DNA of 34,578 bases. It comes from Paraphysomonas bandaiensis. Taxonomy: Eukaryota > Chrysophyceae. Under the pieces are notes generated by a model, which searched no databases, was not told where the DNA came from, and saw only the letters and a list, made by a program, of their open reading frames with translations. Every line of letters begins with the position of its first letter. The stretch's first letter is position 1. The translations under genes and the position numbers were made by a program. The DNA is taken from the NCBI GenBank assembly GCA_965644295.1, contig CBFFRP010000525.1, positions 1 to 34,578 on the forward strand. The letters are read 5' to 3'. Of this stretch, positions 20,035 to 28,611 are shown in pieces.

Positions 20035-20330
20035 CATAATATGTCTAATTGTAGAGAGACCAAGTCACAATATATGCGAAGTTTGTTAATTGCCTTGATT
20101 TGCTTCAGTCTGCTGGCATGCAGGAACTGGTGTGGCTTCGGGGGGTGTTGGTCGAACTGGGACTTCGATTGTACGAACCCACTCCATTCTTCCTGACAGC
20201 CAGGGTGCTCGCGACTTAGCGTTGAAGAAATCATACGTGCTGTTATCAGAGACAGAAGATCTTTCAGATGTGTTGTCTATGGTGAGACTTGCTGAAACGT
20301 CGGAGTCATACGTCCACCGGTTTGTCCTAT

Positions 20331-20680
20331 GAGGTTTTTGGTGGTTGCGTATCCGTCAGTTATGTCTCGTGATATGAAGAGTCTATCTACAGCTTTGAAT
20401 TGAGAGGGAGTGTTGAGTTCTGCTGTTGGAGCAATTAAAAGCTGTAATTCTACCCATCAGTGATGTCTCGTGATGTTGTGAAGATTCAATGTACAACTGT
20501 TGAGGTTTTGGTGGTTGCGTATCCGTCAGTTATGTCTTGCGATGTGAAGATTCAATGTACAGCTCATGAGGTTGCGTATCCGTCAGCTATGACTCGTGGT
20601 TTGACAATTCAATGTACAGCTTTGAATTGAGAGGGAGTGTTGAGTTTTGCTGTTTAAGCAATTAAAAGCTGTAATTCGAA
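20331..20680 (+). repeat. irregular tandem repeat
   Basis: Three units begin GAGGTT...GCGTATCCGTCAG at about 20331, 20504 and 20568. They share GTGAAGATTCAATGTACAGCT and TTGAATTGAGAGGGAGTGTTG segments. Units differ in length by internal insertions. Confidence 0.75.
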
Positions 20681-20768
20681 GATATTGGAATTATGACGGT
20701 TACTGGAGAATACAGTAGTGATGAGCTGTATTATGAGAAGTGATATCATGACGATGTAAGATCGTACT

Positions 20769-20906
20769 AGAAATGAGTGGTAGTAGAGATAACGTGATAT
20801 ATAGTTTATTATATTTATTATAATCTTCTCTTATCTTAACTTGATTCATGAGTGAATACACGTCCAGTTAACTTAGTAAATCATCCAATTGTGTCATATC
20901 TTGACA
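20769..20906 (+). repeat. right terminal direct repeat of the TRIM-like element
   Basis: Second copy of 19175-19311, ending TTGACA and followed by GAATAACC. The sequence just inside is not a clean polypurine tract. Confidence 0.85.
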
Positions 20907-20969
20907 GAATAACCAACGTATGTGTGCATGAAGTATATATATATATTTGAATAATTAATCTTTTATTAG

Positions 20970-21156
20970 TTGTATAGCAACCTTACTAACGTTGTAGTTC
21001 GTCTAAGTTGGCCAAGTATTGAGAATTCTGTTCCCATACATCAAAGAGAGGCTGTACTGGTCAACTCTCACTTTGACACAGTGCCCAATAGCCCTGGCGT
21101 TGCTGACGATGGCCTTGGTGTAGCGGCGATGTTAGAAACGCTGCGAGCCTTATCGT
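20970..21156 (+). pseudogene. M28-family metallopeptidase exon (ERMP1-like), truncated by a MITE
   Basis: After a good acceptor (CTTTTATTAG) the frame reads LYSNLTNVVVRLS...EAVLVNSHFDTVPNSPGVADDGLGVAAMLETLRALS. The HFD and DDG motifs hold the first His and the bridging Asp zinc ligands of M28 aminopeptidases; the wording is closest to ER metallopeptidase 1 proteins. At 21157 the sequence turns into a MITE end, whose bases supply the last residues (PHSERVLR) and the stop. No other exons of the gene are visible nearby, so this is a remnant or an exon moved away from its gene. Confidence 0.75.
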
Positions 21157-21350
21157 TGCCCCATTCTGAGCGCGTACTTAGGTAGAGCCGGGTGGGTACC
21201 TAACTAATACTTGATTGAAGTCCCATACGTTATTTGCTAGCTACCTACTGAACCCAACTAGCTACATCATTATCACATGGTATTCAGCGCTGAATATGCA
21301 GTGAAACCCCGGGTGGGAACTGCTGAACTAAGCAATGTGTACATAGGTAG
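21157..21350 (-). repeat. MITE, copy B (truncated)
   Basis: Reverse complement of the right two thirds of the copy at 25242-25528: starts TGCCCCATTCTGAGCGCG, contains CACATGGTATTCAGCGCTGAAT and ends at CATAGGTAG. Lacks the other terminal repeat. Confidence 0.88.
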
Positions 21351-21619
21351 AAAGCGCGCGGTCCATTATATTATTATACAGAAAGAACTTCGCTTGCTCT
21401 GCAATTAAAACATCCCCGGCAGACGTCAACAATCCAGAAATCCAGAAACGCAGTGAGGAAATCGCTCCATGCACAAATAAAAGCAAGTATATGAACTGAT
21501 ATCAGAAAGTATAAGATAGAGTATCACCTGCTATCACAATATATTGGCAACACAATATAGCTAAATGTACTGCACTTGAACATACAAATCGAATGAAAAT
21601 TGAATCAAATACAAAGAAT
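21351..21619. other. 3' flank of the YHYH gene
   Basis: No gene. Likely holds the 3' untranslated region of the minus-strand gene ending at 21620. Confidence 0.4.
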
Positions 21620-23986
21620 TTATAGGATCTGCTCATAGGTCACAACATCAGCGACAGTGGTCCCGCCTTTTTCCACGCCATTCGCCTTATGATTAATAGT
21701 GTTTACATCGCTGCCATCGGTGTTGGGCCCCAGGGAGGGGGCCTCTTCTTTCACCTTAGACTCGCCGTCGGCACCCATCCAGTCATACTGGACAGCATCG
21801 CCAGCAGGAATAATCTTGCCCGTCAGCCTCTCAAACCAACTCAGGCGGGGAAGCTTTCGAATATTGCTCATAGTGGCACTCAACTGCCTGTTGTCTGACT
21901 TGAAGAATATGCTGTTCCGCTTGTCTAAATTAGTGGAGATCTCTGTCTCGTTCTGCGACTGATGCAGGTAGGCGATAAGATCGTGCACGGTGCTCTTGTC
22001 GATGGCGATGCAGCCCATGTACGGCATGTCCATGTCGGCGATCACCAGCGCGCTCATGCCAATCAGAACAGTGGCCACTGCACACAGAGTGAGGTTCAGC
22101 TCCACGGAGCCGGAGTTGATTAGCAGCACCCCGAAGAACATCGCTGTACTGAGCAGGTACTGCAGCACCCACAGCGTGTTGCTGAGGTGGCGGTCCTCCA
22201 GCGATTCTCTTCTGTACTTCACAGTCGAGAGCTCATTCAGCGCATTCACGATGCGGTCCGCCACCTGATAATTGAACTGAACGTTGGTCGACTCACACAG
22301 TTTGGAGATCACGGGCAGGATGCCGTACATGATGTCGAGAGATAAGTTGTCTGCCGCACCCGCGCCCAACGCGCGGGCAATGTGCTGGACATACCACACC
22401 ACAACACGCAGAGCCTTCAGCTTCAGAGCGACCTGGTTTTGATCGCCCGCAGTTATACTGATTGCCTTCACACACAGAACGATCTGGCGACAAACCGATA
22501 GCTCTCCGCCCAGCGCATCGCGAATGGCACTGAAGCGCTCGTTCGTCAGACTGAAGAGGTGCGAGATGATCAACGAGTACAGCACGCCGGACACCGTGAG
22601 GTAATTCCCAATAGCATCATTCAAAAGAGTTTTGATCGGCTCTGGCCTCAGGGAATAGTCAGAGGGAATGGTGGTGGCGCCGTAGAAGAACTTGAGCATG
22701 GGCTGGGCCACCAAGAAGAGGTAGAACGAGGGCAGGACGGAAACGATCACCTTTTCACACGGATAATGAACATCGTCAGGGCGAAACACCCGGCATATCA
22801 CCAGCAGGATGAGGGCAGATGTCAACGCGATTGCCATCACGAGTATGCACACCCACACTACGTCCAGGTTAAGCGGTGTGCGAGTGACGGCGCATTCATA
22901 GGTCTGCGGCTGGCACGATTCACCGGAGCAGTACGCCGTGTCGATTCCATGGGATGGACAGACGCCGTAGTTCGTGAGGGCAGCAGAGAAGGTTCCAGGA
23001 GTGCCCACGAGGCAGGTCGGGACATAGGGGTAGCTCGCCGTCATGTGATATCTGTTCGTGGAGTGATCGAAGTGGCACTCGTCGAGGCTCCCCGACCCGC
23101 GAGACAGCTGCAGGTGTCCGGAGCTGTTGTACGGCCCGTAGATGGGGAAACCGTCCATCGCGATCCCAAGCAGCGCGCTGGGCTTGCCAACAAGAGGCCA
23201 GTAGGAAAGCTGGGCGGCGGTGGAGTTCTGGTAGAGAAAGGCGGTGCCTGCGCGGGGAAGGGTGGAGTGCTGGCTGTTCATCACGCAGAGCGGAGGCGAG
23301 TGGTAGTGATACCTGAACTGGGTGTTGCCGTGCCCGGCACAATTATCAAAGTCCAGATCGATGTCATGAACAGTTTCTGTTCCATCAGCTGAAACCTCTT
23401 TATGCTGATGATAGATGAGTACACCGTTGACAGCGACACCTACGGGATATCCAGCTTCGAGGTCAGCAATTGTCACCGGTCCAGATAGAGAGACGGAGGA
23501 CGAGTGGGGCATCTTCAAAAAATATTCTTGAAATCTTGGGATGTAATGATGTGAGCTCACTGCACCTCCACAAGATGAACAAGACGAACACGAATGACAT
23601 GACGATTGGCATGAAGATCGGCACGACAAACACGTTTTACCACTCTTGGAGTATGAAGTTGTAATATTGTTGTGGTAAAATTATTTGTGATCTAATTCAA
23701 AATCTTACAATGAAAGGGACAAACGTATCACTTTACCTGGGCAACCATTTGACATTATATGAATATAAACACCTTCACGCTTAACTTCAATGTCATCACG
23801 GAGGCAATAGTTATTTGATAATTCAGGATAGTCAGTACTACCACAAACATATACTAAAGTTGGCCGTTGAGTATAGTCTGCTGATAATAATTCACATTCA
23901 TCGTCGGCATTATTCGCTGTTAAGCATAACGCTTCGAGCTTATAGAAAAAGAGAATTAGGTAGAACAAAAGCACGACACACTTCAT
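21620..23986 (-). CDS. YHYH-domain multi-pass membrane protein (two exons)
   Basis: Exon 1 runs from 23986 to 23737 and encodes a signal peptide (MKCVVLLFYLILFFYKLEALC), ending SNGCP before a CCAG|GTAAAG donor. Exon 2 starts at 23559 or 23565 (both acceptors keep frame) and runs to the stop at 21620. The domain named for the motif is visible as FRYHYHSPP followed by LLGIAMDGFPIYGP, with paired cysteines before the first membrane segment (DVVWVCILVMAIALTSALILLV). Four further hydrophobic segments follow. The C-terminal half, ending ADMDMPYMG and a cytoplasmic-looking tail, resembles the bestrophin-like DUF4239 layout, a weak inference. The YHYH part should lie outside the cell or in a lumen. 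Its biochemical function is not established. GC content is higher than that of the surrounding repeats. Confidence 0.85.
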
Positions 23987-24793
23987 CTCTTAGTTTGCTT
24001 AATTTACATCGATTTCGGGTGGTATAGCATTGAACTCAAATTGAATACCTTCTTCGAGTTAATATATATGGATATGCATATATATGCAGAATAGAAAGCC
24101 CTAAATCCAGGGATTTAGGAATTTAGGGATTTAGGATATTAAAAATGGCCTAAAGACGAACTCCATCACCCATAAAAATCCCCTTTTTTGTGCAAACGTA
24201 GACTCTACAAAAACAAAAGATCCTCCCACTCTTTAACCCTCCTTTGTGTAGAAGCAATTGCAGTAATTTCTTGAAAAATTATTTGAGCCGCACCCTTAAT
24301 TTTACAGCAGCGCCGCACTTCTGGTGCTGCCCCGTATTGTCCAATAGTTCATTGTGACTTTAGTATGATAGGCCAGCATACACTGCAGTACGACTGTACA
24401 CATACATACCATAATAATCATATAGTGCATGTATGTCTATGTGTATATGTTTATATTATATATACTCTCTATATATATGCAGATACTATATATATGGCAA
24501 GGGAATCATATGTAGTTCCGTGTAAGCTGTTCGGACATAACAAGCACACGCTATCGAATGCATGAATGTCAGGTAATAACATTGACCGCTGATATCATAC
24601 ATGTGGTGATATATATGATATAGACGGAATGACTATAACTGTGATTGTATACTATTGTATGATATGTGACTATATATGATACGGCTGTATGTGATGAGAT
24701 ACTGTTTGGTGTTTTGTGCTCTGGTGTGTATTATAGTGTTGTTGAGAATACGATATACTGTTTACATAATATGATTATGTAAGGTTTCATGTT
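23987..24793. other. non-coding AT-rich stretch
   Basis: Probable promoter of the YHYH gene at the left. Around 24098-24137 there are short GGGATTTAGG/TTTAGGG-like repeats. From 24360 on the sequence is dominated by TATA and CATA simple sequence. No gene seen. Confidence 0.5.
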
Positions 24794-25179
24794 TTATATG
24801 ACATCCTTGTACCACTGCTCATTGGGGCTGCAGAATAACTCGTTGTCTTTGAATCGCTTCTTAAGCGCTGTCTTTGTATCTGACAAATACTGCCAAGCAG
24901 TACCAAGGGTCAGAGGCTTCTTTGTGATCCCATGTACGGCATGGTCAATCAAAAAGCCACCAAAACATTGATGTTTATATCACTGCCGACGAGTTGGTGA
25001 TAGCTTTTACTCCCGTCGAACCGCTTGTCCAAGTATCTCTTAAACTGAGCCAATGCGGAGGAGTTACTCTTTTTGGTCTCCCCGTCGCCGACTTTTCTCA
25101 TGTTAACTGTGGTAGATGTGGTATCTGTGGTAGCTGACTTCATAATACTATCATAGTAATGGTATGTTACAATGTCCAT
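24794..25179 (-). pseudogene. tyrosine-recombinase N-terminal fragment, Crypton-like
   Basis: The minus-strand frame contains SSALAQFKRYLDKRF...INVLVAF. After one missing base in a T run near 24955 it continues LIDHAVHGITKKPLTLGTAWQYLSDTKTALKKRF...WYKDVI, stopping at 24794. The spacing and the TLGTAWQYLSDTKTAL wording resemble the SAM-like core-binding domain of Crypton and related tyrosine recombinases. The catalytic domain with the R..HxxR..Y residues is absent. The assignment rests on pattern memory and could be wrong. Confidence 0.45.
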
Positions 25180-25241
25180 TGTGATAGAGTAGGCAGATCT
25201 TCACCCTCCTCACACTTCTCAGAACACACCTCCATAGAATG

Positions 25242-25528
25242 TGCCCCATATTGACAGCGTAACTAATTACTGCGTGCGGCCCCCCAGTGGGTGCTGCCGA
25301 GTGCTGCTGCGATTGCTCGCCTCTACCTATGTACACATTGCTTAGTTCAGCACTACCCCACCCGGGGTCTCACTGCATATTCAGCGCTGAATACCATGTG
25401 ATAATGATGTAGCTAGCTGGGTTCAGTAGGTAGCTAGCAAATAACGTATGGCACTTAAATCAATTATTAGTTAGGTACCCACCCGACCCCCATCCGAATC
25501 TACCTAAGTACGCGCTCAGAATGGGGCA
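25242..25528 (+). mobile_element. MITE, copy C (complete, 287 bp)
   Basis: Both ends are present. The left starts TGCCCCATATTGACAGCGTA, and the right, read inward on the minus strand, starts TGCCCCATTCTGAGCGCGTA: imperfect terminal inverted repeats of about 20 bases. The body is GC-richer than its surroundings and encodes nothing. No clear target duplication was found in the flanks. Confidence 0.85.
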
Positions 25529-26247
25529 GCATACAGCCACTAGAGTGTTGCTTGTATGTATTGTGGGACTGCAGTTTGACTGTTGCTGTGTTGCACACTG
25601 AACATGATGGAGATACAGCAGCAGCAGGTAGACTGTTGAGGTACAGTACGAGTACAGTATCTCTCATAGAGATATGAGGAGTGCAGTGCACAGTGTACGA
25701 TGAGACTATGAGTCATTCACTCCACAAATGCACGTCGTAGTGAAGAGGGGTGTTTGTGTCAGATGCAGCATACGTCTGTGTGAATGATGTACAGATGTGG
25801 AGAGGAGACATATACAGAGACTTCTTCGCCTTCAGAAGATACAATTCCGCCAATTCAGTGTAACGGCCATCTCGTGTTGGATGACACTCTAATGTCACCT
25901 GTGGCACTGAACACTACTTCTTAATGGGGTTGTTTGGAAGTATACAGACCTGCTGGGAGAATTCATCATCAGAGTGCTGTGGATTAGTTGAGCGTCTACA
26001 TTATTTTGAAAATAGTCGCATGCATGGTGCTTATCGTGACAGAAATATACAACAGGCTAAGTAGGTGTTAAGATTGCATTGAAAATTATTGAAATGTATT
26101 AGCATCAATATTATTTATATATGCTACTGATTGCAATATATATGTTGGACCGGCTAGCCTTGGTTAATATTGTCGCCACCAATAGCATGCAATCAAGTCT
26201 ATAAGATGATTTTCTTTACCATTAAAATATGATTATATATAAATGTC
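25529..26247. other. non-coding stretch
   Basis: Short frames only. Nothing with a recognisable domain, splice pattern or repeat relationship. Confidence 0.45.
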
Positions 26248-26370
26248 TTATTGTTAACAACAGGCGTGGAAGAGTAAAAACTAATGTAGCATAACAAACA
26301 CAAGTGTTTAACTCCGATATTCTACTTTTTAGCGCTACGAAAACTGCTTGAGCGTCACCGCAAGCACTAA
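26248..26370 (+). repeat. dispersed repeat, copy 2 (partial)
   Basis: Matches the start of the family seen at 12903-13230 and 31891-32340: AGGCGTGGAAGAGT, ACTAATGTAGCA, CGCTACGAAAACTGCTTGAGCGTCACCGCAAGC. Stops where the other copies go on to CTCTGTCCTTAAGG. Confidence 0.75.
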
Positions 26371-26891
26371 AATATGATTAATTCTTACTCCTGCTACATG
26401 AAGTGGACAGTCCATTGTCCCCATGTTGTCTCAAAAAGTGTTTTCTCGACCTGAATTTTGCTCAACAGAAAGCTTGTATTGGCCCCAGGTATATATAGAC
26501 ATTTAGCTTCAACATCAGGTTCAACAGAATCTATCCGCTATCATGGTTATAAGTTATGATACAAACAATCATTTGAAAGTAATCATATTAAACAATTGTG
26601 GGGAAACCACAATGTGTTGAGATCTGAAGATTCTATATACTTGCAATTGAGTGCAGTATTATGTGAGATGCAAGGATCGAAAGATATATATGTAATTAGT
26701 ACATTATATTATGTAGTATGAAACTGAAGTAGAAGTGGATGACTATACAGGATACGATCACTGAGTGGGTGGTTTGTACACTATAGTAGTAAATGAATGG
26801 TGTTGAACACATCGAACACAACTTAGGTTCTTTATCATGTAATGTTTATAATTTCATCTTATCAGTTGAGAATAGTAAACCTTAGCAAATA
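26371..26891. other. non-coding AT-rich stretch
   Basis: No gene, repeat or RNA that I can support. Confidence 0.45.
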
Positions 26892-27365
26892 ATGTCAACT
26901 TCTGTTACAATGATGAGTCAACTTTCAAAGGCAAATCATCAATCACTACAAGTTATATACTACCCTTCGTCTGCTGTGGAAGATCATAATGATGATAGTG
27001 GAAGTGATCTATTTTCATATCTAGGACTTTGAGACAATACTTCAAGAACATTACTGGAGAGTTCATATGCCACATCAGATGCTGAAAGTAGTGGCGTTCA
27101 ATCATTTCAGGGTTTGTGTTATATTGCACTTATCAGCATAATGCGATACGTATCATAGTATATAGTACTCCTAACATTCGTGTCAAATGCAGGGGTTAAA
27201 CGTGATGTTCTTAAATGTAATCATGATGCCAACGACACCCAGAATCTACAATTTTTCACACTCATCGTCACAGTTATGTACGATTTTCAATACTTCGCAG
27301 TTGCTATTCCTTCAGTATCCTTCTGCGGTAGGGGTAGAGTGGATGTAACTATTAATGATATTTAG
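26892..27365 (+). pseudogene. possible two-exon frame with an in-frame TGA
   Basis: From ATG at 26892 a Ser/Asp-rich frame (MSTSVTMMSQLSK...DDSGSDLFSYLGL) meets TGA at 27030-27032 and continues in the same frame (DNTSRTLLESSYATSDAESSGVQSFQ). A GT-AG pair from about 27113 to 27190 would join it to GVKRDVLKCNHD... ending at 27365. No family recognised. Chance similarity to coding sequence is quite possible. Confidence 0.2.
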
Positions 27366-28295
27366 GGATTAATTGTTTTGACTTAGTCTAGCACATTGCT
27401 ATTCCCTAAGCTTATATATAGACCCCAATGACTTTTAAAAGAATACTTTGATTTTCAATTGGTGTCTTAATTTTAATCAGCAAGCAACTACAACTCGCTA
27501 TGCAATCTAGATAAAAAGTATTCAGCATCATGAGAATAACTGCAACATAACGTACGGATAAGAAGTATCGACCTTTTCGACCTCATTTCAAAAGTTTAAC
27601 CGCTGGACGATACAGTCTGCCTTCTCTCCTTGATTGAATATATCTACACTGCAGTCACTCAGCCGAGAGTATGATACACACATATGCACTATCACTATCA
27701 CTGTATGTACATGCTATCGACCGCACTATACACAGCAGCGCATTACAACAGTGCGACTGGTTCAGCTGTGAGTGTAGTCACTCCCCCCCCCTGTAGAGCC
27801 CATGAGGACTCTTGTGTGTTGCTGTGGTCTCTGTTACCTCATGCGATACACTCTCATCATATTCATTTCTCTCTGTTACTGTGTGTCGACTGAAGAGAGT
27901 GTGGATAGAGAGGGTCGGATAGATATACTCGATATAGAGATACACGTATCGGCATCCTTTGTATATTTTTGTTCAGAGATGCCTCTAATATTGAGACAAC
28001 AATTATGTGTATTCCAGCCGTAGTTGTATATCAGTATTATAGAGTATATTTGCTTCAATTTATTCCCGAAAACTAAGATGCTGGCTGCCGATGCATTTGG
28101 ACAGCTATAGACATACACAGCAGTATACTGGACTGAGAGTTGGGGATTTTTATAATCGATTCATGAACAAAACAGCCCTTTTTTAGTTTATTGTGCAATT
28201 TTCACAAAAAATCCGTCAATATACAGAAAAGCTATGAAATGAGTAAAATTGGGGTTTTTAGTATAAAACCCAGTTGTAATATTGTCATAAGGAAC
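27366..28295. other. non-coding stretch left of tRNA-Gly copy 2
   Basis: No supported gene. The right end (28150-28295) carries GGGGATTTTT and AAAACCC-type motifs like those inside the Pogo element, plus the diverged downstream flank shared with the first tRNA-Gly. Confidence 0.45.
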
Positions 28296-28301
28296 AAAAA
28301 A
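28296..28301 (-). terminator. Pol III terminator of tRNA-Gly copy 2
   Basis: Six T residues on the minus strand, five bases after the tRNA 3' end. Confidence 0.8.
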
Positions 28302-28306
28302 GTGAA

Positions 28307-28377
28307 TGCATCAGCGGGGAATCGAACCCCGGGCTTCCGCATGGCAAGCGGAAATTTTACCACTAAACCACTGATGC
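28307..28377 (-). tRNA. tRNA-Gly (anticodon GCC), second copy
   Basis: Identical over all 71 bases to 15718-15788, in inverted orientation. The shared block also covers GA just upstream and a diverged 80-base downstream segment, so the two arose by duplication of a unit larger than the tRNA itself. Confidence 0.97.
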
Positions 28378-28611
28378 TTCTTATATGTTCGTAATGATAT
28401 TTTAGAATATATATATGTATATTGTGTATTATATGGGGTGAGGTGTGTGTGGTATGTGGTGAGGAGTATGTATGTATATGTACATGTATGTGTTAGTATG
28501 GTGTGTGGATGCATGCATATGATGCGTACAGTAGCTCTATATATACAACCATAACATACATACATATATATATATAACAACACCCCCCTCTATACGAAAC
28601 TATCTATTGCA

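Larger units (their letters stand above)
19175..20906 (+). mobile_element. small element bounded by 137/138-bp direct repeats (TRIM-like)
   Basis: Direct repeats at 19175-19311 and 20769-20906 are about 95% identical (six substitutions and one indel counted). The left copy ends in TTGACA and is followed immediately by TGGTAGCGCATGG, which could be a primer binding site. Flanking 5-mers are GCATA and GAATA, an imperfect match for a target duplication. The interior of 1.45 kb contains broken frames and a tandem repeat but no RT or integrase. This fits a terminal-repeat retrotransposon in miniature, though the repeat ends are not TG...CA. Confidence 0.55.

Noticed and set aside
22559-23392. 277-codon plus-strand frame opposite the YHYH gene
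   Set aside because: It is the antisense shadow of a well-supported coding exon, low in hydrophobic structure and with no domain.
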